This document shows positions 31,981-41,205 of a stretch of 64,000 bases of DNA, in pieces. The DNA is taken from positions 434,001-498,000 of the forward strand of contig NZ_AWGF01000001.1 of assembly GCF_000495855.1 (NCBI RefSeq). The letters are read 5' to 3'. The notes below the pieces were generated by a model, which saw nothing but the letters and a program-made list of their open reading frames with translations, searched no databases and was not told the origin of the DNA. The DNA is from Asticcacaulis sp. YBE204 (lineage in GTDB: Bacteria > Pseudomonadota > Alphaproteobacteria > Caulobacterales > Caulobacteraceae). The translations under genes and the position numbers were made by a program. Each line of letters opens with the position of its first letter. Position 1 is the first letter of the stretch.

Positions 31981-32895
31981 ATGACCGCCACGACCTTGCC
32001 CTCGCAGGACTATGCCGCCCGTTTCGTGATCGACACCCTGCCGGTGCATGGCCGGCTGGTGCGGCTGGACGAGACCCTTAACCGCATCCTCGATGCGCAC
32101 GACTATCCGGAGCCGGTAGCGACGCTTCTGGGTGAGGCCTGCGTGCTGGCCGTTCTGGTCGGTTCGGCGCTGAAATTCGACGGGCGCCTGATCATGCAGG
32201 CGCAGGGCCGTCCCGACGAAGGCGGCGGGCCGGTACGTTACGTCGTGGCCGATTACGACACGCGCGGCACCCTGCGCGGCTTCTGCCGTTACGACGAGGG
32301 CGAACTGACCGCGCTTCAGGCCGCCAATGCAGGCAGCTTCCAGTCGCTGGGGGCCATGCAACTACTCGGCAAGGGCACCTTCATCATGACGCTGGAGCCT
32401 GACGCCGCCTCGGGCCTTGGCGACCGTTATCAGGGCGTGACGCCGATCGAGGGCGACAGCCTGTCGCTGTGCGCGGAATATTATTTCGCTCAGTCTGAAC
32501 AGGTGCCGACCCAGATCAAGCTGGCCGTGTCGCATGTGGACGGCCAATGGCGCGCCGGTGGGGCGATGATTCAGGCCACGGCGGGCGACGACTCGCGCGG
32601 CGACACGAAGGAAGCCTTCGAGCATATCCGCGCCCTGTTCGCCACGCTGGGCGAAGACGAACTGACCGATTTCGATATCGACGCCGAACGTCTGCTCTAT
32701 CGTCTGTTCCATGAGGACGGCGTGCGCCTGTCGCCGCCCAAGCCGATCGCGCAACAGTGCCGCTGTTCGCAGGAGCGCGTCGAGGATCTGGTCAAATCCT
32801 TCCCCGCCGCCGATCAGGAAGACATGGTCGAGGCCGACGGTCAGGTCCACATCACCTGCGAATACTGCTCGAAAACCTACTACGTCGCACCGTAA
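31981..32895 (+). CDS. hslO: Redox-regulated chaperone Hsp33
   Basis: 304 residues from the ATG at 31981; the frame extends to 31954 with no better start. Hsp33 is a cytoplasmic holdase switched on by oxidative unfolding. The zinc/redox centre is intact: CRC (C260, C262) and CEYC (C293, C296), the CxC...CxxC pattern. N-terminal family stretches are RFVIDTLPVHGRLVRLDET and RYVVADYDTRGTLRGFCR. It is divergent from the SerB-SerA fusion with a 218-bp shared upstream region. Confidence 0.94.
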   Translation: MTATTLPSQDYAARFVIDTLPVHGRLVRLDETLNRILDAHDYPEPVATLLGEACVLAVLVGSALKFDGRLIMQAQGRPDEGGGPVRYVVADYDTRGTLRGFCRYDEGELTALQAANAGSFQSLGAMQLLGKGTFIMTLEPDAASGLGDRYQGVTPIEGDSLSLCAEYYFAQSEQVPTQIKLAVSHVDGQWRAGGAMIQATAGDDSRGDTKEAFEHIRALFATLGEDELTDFDIDAERLLYRLFHEDGVRLSPPKPIAQQCRCSQERVEDLVKSFPAADQEDMVEADGQVHITCEYCSKTYYVAP

Positions 32896-32978
32896 ACAAA
32901 GCGTCGCAGGGCGTTCCGCATTCCTTTTTTACGCGTCTCCGGCTTTGGTCGTGTGATCGGACCACCGGAGGCGTAATT

Positions 32979-33329
32979 ATGACCATCCATCAGGGAAGCT
33001 GCCATTGCGGGAAGATTGCCTTCGAAGTCGAGGGCGATTTCAGCGAAGGGCTGGATTGCAACTGTTCGCTTTGTCGGCGGCGCGGCGGATTGTTGTCGTT
33101 TATTTCGCGCGATGCCTTTCGGCTGAATAGCTCGCGCGACGACCTGTCGATGTACCAGTTCAATCACCACGTCCTGAACCACTACTTTTGCAGCACTTGC
33201 GGTATCGCGCCGTTCAGCGAAGGCAAGAACAGGGACGGGTCTGAAATGACCGCGGTCAACCTGCGCTGTATGCCGGACATCGATCTCGACGCCTTGAAAA
33301 TCACCAAATGGGACGGGGCATCCAAGTAG
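32979..33329 (+). CDS. GFA/CENP-V family zinc protein
   Basis: 116 residues from the ATG at 32979 with GGAGG upstream. Zinc-binding cysteines sit in SCHCGKIAFEVEG (C8, C10), NCSLCRRRGG and FCSTCGIAPF. This is the Mss4-like fold of glutathione-dependent formaldehyde-activating (GFA) proteins, most of which have no proven enzyme role. It stands alone after hslO. No formaldehyde dehydrogenase is nearby, so function stays open. Confidence 0.85.
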   Translation: MTIHQGSCHCGKIAFEVEGDFSEGLDCNCSLCRRRGGLLSFISRDAFRLNSSRDDLSMYQFNHHVLNHYFCSTCGIAPFSEGKNRDGSEMTAVNLRCMPDIDLDALKITKWDGASK

Positions 33330-33439
33330 TTAGCCTCTCTAAACCCTTCGGTGACAAACCATCGCTTTCCTTAGAGCGGGTGAAGGACTAGAAGACGGCC
33401 AATGGGGCCGGTAGCGCCCCTTTTTGCCGTGGTTTTCTT

Positions 33440-34873
33440 ATGCTCGCATTGCCGCTGTCCTGGCCGCTGGAAGGCCGTCGCGTCGTCCTGATCGGGGCGG
33501 GGGACTGGCTTGCGCGTAAGCTGACCCTGCTGCGCCGGACTCCGGCCAGCTTAAGCGTCTATACGCCGGATGGCGGGACCTTCGACATAGAGACCGAAGC
33601 GCGCTGGCCGGAGGTTGAAGACCTGCACGGCGCGACGCTGGTGATCGTCGCCTTCGATGACCGGTCTAAGGCTGAACGCGGGGCCGCTCTGGCGCGCGCG
33701 GCGCACCTGCCCGTCAATGTCGTTGATTTCCCGGATCTTGGCGACTTCCATATCCCGGCGATCATCGACCGTGGCTCTTTAAGCATCGGCGTCGCCACCG
33801 GCGGAACGGCTCCGGTTCTGGCCCGCGAAACGCGCCGCAAGATCGAAGCCGCCGTGCCGCCATCGGAAGCTTTCCTTGCCGATTTCGCGACGCGCCTGAG
33901 CCCGTCTCTGCGCGAAGCCTTTGCCAATGTCGATGACCGCCGCCGCGTGTGGGAAGCGGTGCTCGACTCGCCCGCCGCCCGTCTGGCGCGCGAGGGTAAG
34001 GTCGAGGCGGCGCTGGAACTGGCGCGCAAGGATATTCAAAACCCGCAACCGCGCACGGGCGTCGTGCATCTGGTCGGGGCGGGTCCGGGCGATCCGGAAC
34101 TGCTGACACTGAAGGCGCTACGGCTCCTCAGCGAGGCCGATGTCATCGTCTATGACCGGCTGGTCGGTGACGGGATCATGGACATGGCGCGCCGCGACTG
34201 TGAGCGCTTCTATGTCGGCAAGGCGCGCTCGAACCATTCGGTGCCGCAGGATCAGATCCACGCCTTGCTGGTCGAACAGGCCCGTCTTGGTAAGCGCGTC
34301 GTGCGCCTCAAGGGCGGCGATCCGTTCGTCTTCGGGCGTGGCGGCGAAGAGGTTGAGGCCCTGAAAGCCGCCGGGATCGAGGTCCATATCACGCCAGGGA
34401 TCACGGCGGCGCTGGGCTGTGCGGCGTCAAGCGGCGTGCCGCTGACGCACCGTGATCATGCCCAGAGTGTCAGCTTTATTACCGGTCACGCACAAGCGCC
34501 CGCCGAAAAGTGCGAAGCGGTTTTCGGAAGCGAGGGCGCGACCACTAAAAATGACGGGGAATTCGATCACAATCCTCTGCAACTGGACTGGGATCGTCTG
34601 GCGGCGAAGAATCATACGCTGGCCGTCTATATGGGCGTCCATACGGCCCAGACCATTTCGGACAAGCTGACGGCGCACGGTCGCGATCCGCAGACACCGG
34701 TGCTGGTCATCGAGAACGGCACCCGCCCGAACGAGAAATGCAGACTGACCCGTCTGTCTCTGCTGCCCGACGCCCTGCGCGCCGACCCGCCGCAAGGCCC
34801 CGCCCTGCTGATGATCGGCGAAGTGGCCAGCCTCTATACCCCTACTGCACCTGAACTCGGGATTTCCCTATGA
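33440..34873 (+). CDS. cysG: Siroheme synthase (precorrin-2 dehydrogenase/ferrochelatase fused to uroporphyrinogen-III methyltransferase)
   Basis: 477 residues. The N-terminal CysG-N domain (about 1-200) begins PLEGRRVVLIGAGDWLARK, the NAD-binding loop. The C-terminal SAM-dependent methyltransferase starts VVHLVGAGPGDPELLTLKA and contains VRLKGGDPFVFGRGGEE and the THRDHAQSVSFITGH stretch. It makes siroheme, the cofactor of the sulfite reductase encoded two genes downstream. Between FITGHAQAP and LDWDRLAAKNHTLAVYMG there is an insertion of roughly 30 residues relative to the usual spacing. The stop overlaps the next gene by 4 bp (ATGA), so this is the first gene of a five-gene sulfur assimilation operon. 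Confidence 0.92.
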   Translation: MLALPLSWPLEGRRVVLIGAGDWLARKLTLLRRTPASLSVYTPDGGTFDIETEARWPEVEDLHGATLVIVAFDDRSKAERGAALARAAHLPVNVVDFPDLGDFHIPAIIDRGSLSIGVATGGTAPVLARETRRKIEAAVPPSEAFLADFATRLSPSLREAFANVDDRRRVWEAVLDSPAARLAREGKVEAALELARKDIQNPQPRTGVVHLVGAGPGDPELLTLKALRLLSEADVIVYDRLVGDGIMDMARRDCERFYVGKARSNHSVPQDQIHALLVEQARLGKRVVRLKGGDPFVFGRGGEEVEALKAAGIEVHITPGITAALGCAASSGVPLTHRDHAQSVSFITGHAQAPAEKCEAVFGSEGATTKNDGEFDHNPLQLDWDRLAAKNHTLAVYMGVHTAQTISDKLTAHGRDPQTPVLVIENGTRPNEKCRLTRLSLLPDALRADPPQGPALLMIGEVASLYTPTAPELGISL

Positions 34874-35181
34874 AGCTACTGACTGCCAATCGCCTGACCG
34901 ACGGTCTGGTCCTGTGGTATCGCGACGGCGACGACCTGAACGGCTGGACGGAAAACGCCGCCGACGCCGCGCGTCTGGACGACGAGGCCGCCACGGCGCT
35001 TCTGGACGTCTGGAAGGCACGCGAAACCCTGCTGGTCGCGCCCTATCTGGTGCCGCTGGTCGACGACAATACGCTGGTCAAGCGCGAATACGTCCGTGAA
35101 TTTGTCCGCGCCAACGGCCCGACCATCGGCCAGACGGCGCTCGATACCGCCAAACTCCAGAACCGTGGAGAAGTCTTCTAA
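34870..35181 (+). CDS. DUF2849 protein of the sulfite reductase operon
   Basis: 103-residue small cytoplasmic protein (MKLLTANRLTDGLVLWY...). It belongs to the DUF2849 group found almost always just before a cysI-type reductase in alphaproteobacteria (from memory). Start overlaps the cysG stop and its stop touches the cysI start. No catalytic motif is evident; a helper or electron-transfer adaptor for sulfite reductase is plausible but unproved. Confidence 0.85.
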   Translation: MKLLTANRLTDGLVLWYRDGDDLNGWTENAADAARLDDEAATALLDVWKARETLLVAPYLVPLVDDNTLVKREYVREFVRANGPTIGQTALDTAKLQNRGEVF

Positions 35182-36824
35182 TGTACGTCTACGATCAGTT
35201 CGATCACGCCGTTGTCGCCGCGCGCAACGCCGAATTCAAGGACCAGGTTGCCCGCCGTCTGGCCGGTGAACTGTCCGAGGATCAGTTCAAGCCCCTGCGC
35301 CTGATGAACGGCCTGTACCTGCAACTGCACGCCTATATGCTGCGCATCGCCGTGCCATACGGCGTCCTGTCGTCGGCCCAGATGCGCACCTTTGCGCACA
35401 TCGCGCGGACCTATGACCGCGATTTCGGCCACTTCACGACGCGTCAGAACATCCAGTTCAACTGGATCAAGCTGGCCGACACGCCGCAGATTCTCGAAGA
35501 TCTGGCCAGGGTCGAGATGCACGCCATCCAGACCTCCGGCAACTGCATCCGCAACACCACGACCGACCAGTTCGCCGGGGCGGCGAAGGACGAGATCGAC
35601 GATCCGCGCCCGTGGGCCGAACTGATCCGTCAGTGGTCGACCTTCCACCCGGAATTCACCTTCCTGCCGCGCAAGTTCAAGATTGCCATCACCGGCGCCA
35701 CGCGCGACCGGGCGGCGATCCGCGTCCACGATATCGGCCTGCAACTGACCGCCAACGGCTTCGACGTCTATGTCGGCGGCGGTATGGGCCGCACGCCGCA
35801 CCTCGGTCACCTGATCAAGTCGGGCGTGCCCGGTGAAAAGCTCCTCAGCTATCTCGAAGCCGCCCTGCGCGTCTATAACCGCTATGGCCGCCGCGACAAT
35901 ATCTACAAGGCGCGGATCAAGATCCTCGTTTCGGCGCTGGGGCCGCAGGAATATGCGCGTCAGGTCGAAGAGGAATGGGCCTCGCTCGATCAGGCCAAGA
36001 TCGACGCGCCCTATGCCGAGATCGCCCGTATCAAGAGCTTCTTCCCGGAGCCCGACTATACGAGCAAGGCCTTCGACGCCGCCGCGCTGGAACGCGCGAA
36101 AGCCGCCGATCCGGGCTTTGCCCGCTGGGTGCGCAACAATACCCTGGCCCACCGCCGCTACGACCACGTCTCGGTGACCATCTCGCTCAAGCCGACCGGA
36201 TTGCCGCCGGGCGACGCCTCGTCCGAACAGATGGACGTCATGGCCGACGTCGCCGACGATTACGGTTACGCCGAACTGCGCGTCAGCCACGAGCAGAACG
36301 TCATCCTGCCGCACGTGGCCAAGGCCGACCTCTACGACCTCTATCAGCGTCTGGATAAGACCGGTCTGTCTTCGGCCAATGTCGGCAAGATCACCGACAT
36401 GATCGCCTGCCCCGGCCTCGACTATTGCTCGCTGGCCAATGCCCGCTCGATCCCGCTGGCGCAGGATATCTCGAAGCGCTTCGAGGACGCGGGCTATACG
36501 GACAAGATCGGTGATCTTCAGATCAAGATTTCCGGCTGCATCAATGCCTGCGGGCACCACCACGTCGGCCATATCGGCATCCTCGGCGTCGATAAGCAGG
36601 GCGAGGAATTCTATCAGATCCTGCTCGGCGGCCGGGCCGACGAAAAGGCGGCTCTGGCCACGATCACCGGCAAGGGTATGCCGGCGGAAGCCGTGCCCGC
36701 TGCCATCGAACGCGTCGTCAATCTTTACCTCGAACTGCGTACGGATGCGTCCGAACGCTTCATCGACACCGTCGGCCGTCTGGGCCGCGAAGCCTTTGCC
36801 GGAGCCTTGCATGAGCCCGCTTAA
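35181..36824 (+). CDS. cysI: Assimilatory sulfite reductase, nitrite/sulfite reductase family
   Basis: 547-residue cytoplasmic siroheme enzyme reducing sulfite to sulfide. The siroheme-[4Fe-4S] ligands are C410 and C416 (CPGLDYC) and C453 and C457 (GCINAC). Ferredoxin-like half-domain stretches FGHFTTRQNIQFNW and ISLKPTGLPPGDASSEQMD are present. No flavoprotein subunit (cysJ) follows, so the electron donor is likely ferredoxin or another protein. It overlaps the next gene by 14 bp. Confidence 0.93.
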   Translation: MYVYDQFDHAVVAARNAEFKDQVARRLAGELSEDQFKPLRLMNGLYLQLHAYMLRIAVPYGVLSSAQMRTFAHIARTYDRDFGHFTTRQNIQFNWIKLADTPQILEDLARVEMHAIQTSGNCIRNTTTDQFAGAAKDEIDDPRPWAELIRQWSTFHPEFTFLPRKFKIAITGATRDRAAIRVHDIGLQLTANGFDVYVGGGMGRTPHLGHLIKSGVPGEKLLSYLEAALRVYNRYGRRDNIYKARIKILVSALGPQEYARQVEEEWASLDQAKIDAPYAEIARIKSFFPEPDYTSKAFDAAALERAKAADPGFARWVRNNTLAHRRYDHVSVTISLKPTGLPPGDASSEQMDVMADVADDYGYAELRVSHEQNVILPHVAKADLYDLYQRLDKTGLSSANVGKITDMIACPGLDYCSLANARSIPLAQDISKRFEDAGYTDKIGDLQIKISGCINACGHHHVGHIGILGVDKQGEEFYQILLGGRADEKAALATITGKGMPAEAVPAAIERVVNLYLELRTDASERFIDTVGRLGREAFAGALHEPA

Positions 36825-37326
36825 TTCCGCACACGAACCTAAACTGGTCGCCGCCGACGGCACCCTGATCCCCGACGGCTGGCGTCTGCTGGCCGACGAA
36901 GACACCGTCGGCGTCGATGAACCCAACGTGCTGGGTTTCGACCGCGCCCTTAACGAACTGGACGGCCTGAACGGCAAGTACGGTGTGCGCGTCAATCCGG
37001 CGGACGATGTGCGCAAACTGCTGCCGTTCATCGAAAAGATCGCCCTGATCGAGGTGGCCTTCCCCGGCTATCGCGACGGGCGCGGCTACTCGACCGCCCG
37101 TATCCTGCGCGAAGAAGGCTTTACCGGCCCGATCCGTGCCGTCGGCGACGTGTTGCGCGATCAGTTGCTGTACATGATCCGCGTCGGCTTCGATGAATTC
37201 CTTGTCAAGGACGCCGACCCGCAGGGCGCCATCGCCCACGCCAAGAGCCTGTTCGACTATGCCTATCAGTCGGCGGCGGACGACCTCAAGCCGGTGTGGC
37301 AATTACGGCAGGAAGCAGGGCTTTAA
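36811..37326 (+). CDS. DUF934 protein of the sulfite reductase operon
   Basis: 171 residues starting inside the end of cysI. The core (LIEVAFPGYRDGRGYSTARILRE) is the DUF934 signature, a group linked to cysI/cysH in alpha- and gammaproteobacteria and often annotated as an oxidoreductase without proof. With DUF2849 it probably replaces or assists the missing CysJ-type electron delivery; this is inference from context only. Confidence 0.87.
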   Translation: MSPLNSAHEPKLVAADGTLIPDGWRLLADEDTVGVDEPNVLGFDRALNELDGLNGKYGVRVNPADDVRKLLPFIEKIALIEVAFPGYRDGRGYSTARILREEGFTGPIRAVGDVLRDQLLYMIRVGFDEFLVKDADPQGAIAHAKSLFDYAYQSAADDLKPVWQLRQEAGL

Positions 37327-37330
37327 GGCC

Positions 37331-38071
37331 ATGACCGTTCTGATCAACAATCTGGTTGCCGATACGCCGGAGCACGAACGCGCCCGGATGCTCAGTGCGA
37401 AATACGAAGGCTGGAACGCCGAGTCGATCCTGCGCGACGCCATCGACCACGAATTTGTGGGACAGATCGCTCTGTCTTCCTCGTTCGGGGCCGATGCCGT
37501 GGTGCTGCTGCATCTGGTGGCGCAGATCGACCGCACGACGCCGGTGATCTTTCTCGACACCGACCGGCACTTCTTCCAGACCCTGCAATATCGCGACGAA
37601 CTGGTGGCGCAGCTTGGGTTGACCAATCTGATCAATCTGCGTCCGGCTTTGGAAGATGTGCGGGCGTTGGACCCGAAAAACGTCCTGTTCCAGAGCGATC
37701 CGGACGCCTGCTGCGATATCCGCAAGACGAAGCCTCTGGCGGCGGTGACCAAGGACTATGCCGCGTGGATTTCGGGCCGCAAACGCGGTCAGGCGGCGAC
37801 GCGCAAGGCCATGCAGATCGTCGAATTCGACGGGCGCAATTTCAAGATCAATCCGCTGGCCGACTGGTCGCCGGTCGATGTGGCCGACTATATCCGCGCC
37901 CATAATCTGCCGCCGCATCCGCTGGTCGAACAGGGCTATCCGTCGATCGGTTGCTTCACCTGCACCAAGCCGGTCGAAGAAGGTCAAGACGCGCGCGCGG
38001 GTCGCTGGGCCGGTCAGGACAAGACCGAGTGCGGCATCCACCTCAGCGTCTATGACGGCGGCGGAATCTGA
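37331..38071 (+). CDS. cysH: Adenylylsulfate (APS) reductase, iron-sulfur type
   Basis: 246 residues; reduces activated sulfate to sulfite using thioredoxin. The PP-loop-type start ALSSSFGADAVVLLHL is followed by a four-cysteine cluster: C127-C128, C208 and C211 (CFTC). The catalytic cysteine C234 lies in ECGIHL. The CC...CxxC set binds a [4Fe-4S] cluster and marks the enzyme as APS- rather than PAPS-preferring. It starts 5 bp after DUF934 and ends the operon; the family B repeat follows 10 bp later. Confidence 0.93.
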   Translation: MTVLINNLVADTPEHERARMLSAKYEGWNAESILRDAIDHEFVGQIALSSSFGADAVVLLHLVAQIDRTTPVIFLDTDRHFFQTLQYRDELVAQLGLTNLINLRPALEDVRALDPKNVLFQSDPDACCDIRKTKPLAAVTKDYAAWISGRKRGQAATRKAMQIVEFDGRNFKINPLADWSPVDVADYIRAHNLPPHPLVEQGYPSIGCFTCTKPVEEGQDARAGRWAGQDKTECGIHLSVYDGGGI

Positions 38072-38080
38072 ATTCTTACA

Positions 38081-38226
38081 CCTCCCCAACTTGTTGGGGA
38101 GGGGGACCGCACAAGACGGCGAAGCCGTTGAGATGTGGTGGTGGGGGTTCTTACTTTTGAGTGCGCGGAAAGTGGGTTAAGTAAGATGCCCCACCACCAC
38201 GCCTTTCAGGCGCGGTCCCCCTCCCC
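38081..38226. repeat. Inverted pair of palindromic repeat, family B
   Basis: Left copy 38081-38147: palindrome CCTCCCCAACTTGTTGGGGA, then GGGGGACCGC, an inner hairpin ACGGC-GAA-GCCGT, and GTGGTGGTGGGG. Right copy 38189-38226: CCCCACCACCACGCCT then GGCGCGGTCCCCCTCCCC. The pair lies between the convergent cysH and MFS genes and may serve as a two-way terminator. Confidence 0.75.
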
Positions 38227-38248
38227 GGCATAGCCAGAGAGGAGTGTT

Positions 38249-39499
38249 TTACGAAGCGCTCACAACCCCATACCCCTTGCGGCGGTCGTTGAGCACGGAA
38301 ACCACCCACATCAGCAGACCGCCCAGCGTCAGGGCGCAACCGACCCAACCCGCCGACGGAAAGCCATAACCGGCGGCAACGGCCATGCCTGCCAGATAAG
38401 GCCCCAAGGCATTGGCCGTATTGAAGGCCGAATGATTCAATGCGGCGGCCAGCGTCTGAGCTTCACCGGCCACGTCCATCAGCCTCGTCTGCAACATGAT
38501 CCCCAGCCCGCCGCCGCAGCCGATCATGAAGACGACGACGCACATGGCCCACAGATAGGGCGTGGCGAAAACGAACAACACCATGCACAGGGCGCTCCAC
38601 GCCAGGCAGGCGGCGACCATCGGCATCAGGGCGCTGTGCTGGCTGGACAGAGACAGGACTGTCCACATGGATTGCAGCGACCGCGGCAGGGACTTGTCCG
38701 CCGCCCAGCCGCAGAACAGGGTCCCCGCCGTCATGCCGATGCCGAAGATGCACAACACCACCGGCACCATGGCGGGCGCGACGTGAGTGACCTCAAGCAG
38801 GGTCGAGGCGACGTAGGTATAGACGGCGAACATGCCGCCGAAGCCGATGGCGCCGATGCCGAGCGTCAGCCAGACCTGCGATTTTTTCAGCGCACCCAGC
38901 TCACGCAAAGGGCTGGAATCCTTATCCGGCACGTCCTGCGGGGCGTAAAGCGCGATAAGCAAGACCGTCAGCGCGGCCAGTCCGGCGACGATGCCGAAGC
39001 CCCAGCGCCAGCCTATGGCCTGACCCAAAGCATTGGCGGCGGGCACCCCGATCACGGTGGCGACCGTCAGACCGATCATGATCAGCGACACGGCCTGCGC
39101 GCGTTTATCATTCGGTACCAGCGACGCCCCAACCAAGGCGGCAACACCGAAATAGGCCCCGTGCGGCAGGCCGCTCAGGAAGCGGAACAGCAGCATGGTG
39201 TGATAGTCGGGCGCAAGTGCGCTCAGGCCGTTGGCGATGCCGAAGACGATCATCAAGCCGATCAGCAGCGTCCGCCGCGACAGCTTCGCTGCCAGAATGG
39301 CGATGGTCGGTGCGCCCACGACGACGCCCAGCGCATAGGCGCTGATCACGTGTCCGGCGACCGGCTCGCTGATATTCAGGCCCCGGCTGAAGTAGGGCAA
39401 CAGGCTCATGGCGGCGAATTCGGTCGTGCCGATGGCGAACGAACCGACGGCCAGCGCGAACAGCACCACGCCGGGATTAATCTTGGGGGGAGGGGACAT
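38249..39499 (-). CDS. MFS transporter, DHA1/AraJ-like efflux family
   Basis: 416 residues from the ATG at 39499 (GGAG ribosome site). Twelve predicted transmembrane helices; the family pattern SFAIGTTEFAAMSLLPYFSRGLNISEP in helix 1 and SGLPHGAYFG in helix 4 match the DHA1 group that includes AraJ and YdhP. Such proteins export sugars or drugs by proton antiport, and the substrate cannot be read from sequence. Transcribed alone. Confidence 0.88.
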   Translation of the reverse strand: MSPPPKINPGVVLFALAVGSFAIGTTEFAAMSLLPYFSRGLNISEPVAGHVISAYALGVVVGAPTIAILAAKLSRRTLLIGLMIVFGIANGLSALAPDYHTMLLFRFLSGLPHGAYFGVAALVGASLVPNDKRAQAVSLIMIGLTVATVIGVPAANALGQAIGWRWGFGIVAGLAALTVLLIALYAPQDVPDKDSSPLRELGALKKSQVWLTLGIGAIGFGGMFAVYTYVASTLLEVTHVAPAMVPVVLCIFGIGMTAGTLFCGWAADKSLPRSLQSMWTVLSLSSQHSALMPMVAACLAWSALCMVLFVFATPYLWAMCVVVFMIGCGGGLGIMLQTRLMDVAGEAQTLAAALNHSAFNTANALGPYLAGMAVAAGYGFPSAGWVGCALTLGGLLMWVVSVLNDRRKGYGVVSAS

Positions 39500-39589
39500 G
39501 CGAACTCCGGCTGCACACACAAAAGACAGCACGGTCTCTGTAGCAGCCCGAAGCGGGATCGTAAATTCGGAAACTATGGGTTCAGTAAA

Positions 39590-40279
39590 TCACGATTTGT
39601 GACGGGTCGCGGCATAAAGCTGTTCGGCGACGGCCCAGTCTTCGGGCGTGTCGATATCGACGACCTCGGTCCGCGGCAGGATGACCGGGGCGGCGTCCGG
39701 CGAAAAGACGCTCTCGCCGTTCAGCGTCGCCTCGGTCCAGCTCCAGTAAAACTGCGCCGCGTCGTGATAGGCCTCGGTCAGATCCTGCGACCGGGTGCTC
39801 AGATGTTCGGGCTGGAACATCGCCACCCCGCCGTCGGACGTCCGGTACAAGGCGCGCTGGATCGGAAAAGCATAAGACGTCACCGAGAACGCAAAGCGCT
39901 TGCCCTGCAAGGCCTGCCAGCCTTCAATCAGGCGCGCGGACGTGAGAAACGGCGCGGTCGCATAGACGCAACATAGCGCATCGGGACGCTCGCCCTGATC
40001 GGTCAGCCAGTTAGCCGCATGGATCATCACCGCGCCGGTCCCGGCCTGATCATTGGACAGTTCCGGCGGCCGCACGAAGGGCGTTTCCGCTCCGAACGAC
40101 CGCGCCACCTCGGCGATTTCGGCATCGTCGGTCGAGACGATGACGCGGTCGAACAGGTCTGTCTCTAAAGCGGCGCGGATCGAATAGGCGATCATGGGCT
40201 GGCCGAAAAACGGCTTGATGTTCTTGCGCGGGATGCGTTTGGAGCCCCCGCGCGCCGGGATGATGCACACGCGTCTCAT
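39590..40279 (-). CDS. pseF: Pseudaminic acid cytidylyltransferase
   Basis: Activates pseudaminic acid (or a relative) with CTP to the CMP-sugar donor. 229 residues from the ATG at 40279, which overlaps the upstream stop by 4 bp. The nucleotide-binding start IPARGGSKRIPRKNIK and the stretches VIVSTDDAEIAEVA, YATAPFL and EVVDIDTPEDWAVAE are the NeuA/PseF hallmarks. The homologue in Caulobacter flagellin glycosylation is FlmC. Third gene of a three-gene unit ACP-dioxygenase-pseF. Confidence 0.88.
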   Translation of the reverse strand: MRRVCIIPARGGSKRIPRKNIKPFFGQPMIAYSIRAALETDLFDRVIVSTDDAEIAEVARSFGAETPFVRPPELSNDQAGTGAVMIHAANWLTDQGERPDALCCVYATAPFLTSARLIEGWQALQGKRFAFSVTSYAFPIQRALYRTSDGGVAMFQPEHLSTRSQDLTEAYHDAAQFYWSWTEATLNGESVFSPDAAPVILPRTEVVDIDTPEDWAVAEQLYAATRHKS

Positions 40280-41205
40280 CGCAGAAACACCCGGTTGATA
40301 TAGGGGTCGTATCCACCGGGATTGTCCATCACCGGCGCTTTCGGCGAATGCGGCGACGGGTAGAGATTGTACTGGAGGGCCAGCAGCAGACGCGGTTTCG
40401 ACACCGGCAACAGGCCTTTGTGGAAACCATAGACGTCTTCCATGAACCACGACCCGGCGGGGCCGGTGATGCGCACGACGTTTTCCGATCCGAAGGCTTC
40501 GCTGATCGCCTCGTCGGTCTGGGCCTTGCCGGTTTCCAATATGCGCGACCGCTGCGAGCCCTTGGCATAGACGTGCGGCCCGGACTCTGGGTCGACCTCG
40601 GTCAGGTAGTAAAACAGCTTCACATTGCGCACGCAGTCATAGTCGCGGTGGAAACGCTGGACACCCTTCGACACGTCGCGCCCCGGCCACGACCACATAC
40701 AGCCGATATTGTCGAGCACCGGCCTGGCGCCCAGATAAAGCTCGGCGGCGGCCAGCACATCGGGCCGGTTCATCAGGTCGAGCATGTGCGGCGCGCGCAG
40801 CACTTCTTCTGGGGTGAAATAACCGATATTGACCTCGTCCGACGGCACGGCATCCCAGCTAAACTTACCCAAGTGTGGACGATAGGGATCGTGGCACGGC
40901 GTCGCTTTGAAATAACTGACCACGTCGTTCAGCACGCTTGATGCGATCGGCGGCTGGACGGCACTGAACCCGTCGCGGCGCAAATCTTTGCACAGGGATC
41001 GCGCCACCGGCGACGGTTTGAGGCCGGGCGTTTTCGGATGAAAGGCACTGATGATACTCGCCAATCGCTTACGCCCTTTCAGCCCCAATGCAGGTAGCAG
41101 GTCGTAGGCGATATTGCGCTCGTCGGCGCGGGCGCGGGCAAGGAAGTGCGACCACGACGGCACGCGCGTTTTCAGGCGCTCGGCAAAGGTGGTCGTCTCC
41201 GGCAC
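40276..41205 (-). CDS. Phytanoyl-CoA dioxygenase-family Fe(II)/2-oxoglutarate oxygenase
   Basis: 309 residues from a GTG at 41205 that directly follows the stop of the acyl carrier protein gene (TAAGTG), so translation is coupled. Iron ligands are readable: H186-R-D188 in QRFHRDYD and H262 in YGFHKG, with R272 as the probable 2-oxoglutarate anchor. An N-terminal stretch of about 80 residues lies ahead of the catalytic fold. Family members hydroxylate acyl chains or amino acids. Placement between an ACP and pseF suggests a substrate that is ACP-bound acyl or the acylated sugar; which one is not known. Confidence 0.82.
   Translation of the reverse strand: MPETTTFAERLKTRVPSWSHFLARARADERNIAYDLLPALGLKGRKRLASIISAFHPKTPGLKPSPVARSLCKDLRRDGFSAVQPPIASSVLNDVVSYFKATPCHDPYRPHLGKFSWDAVPSDEVNIGYFTPEEVLRAPHMLDLMNRPDVLAAAELYLGARPVLDNIGCMWSWPGRDVSKGVQRFHRDYDCVRNVKLFYYLTEVDPESGPHVYAKGSQRSRILETGKAQTDEAISEAFGSENVVRITGPAGSWFMEDVYGFHKGLLPVSKPRLLLALQYNLYPSPHSPKAPVMDNPGGYDPYINRVFLR

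Noticed and set aside
35178-37031. 617-residue open frame antisense to cysI
   Set aside because: Shadow of a complete sulfur operon with clear overlaps on the plus strand.
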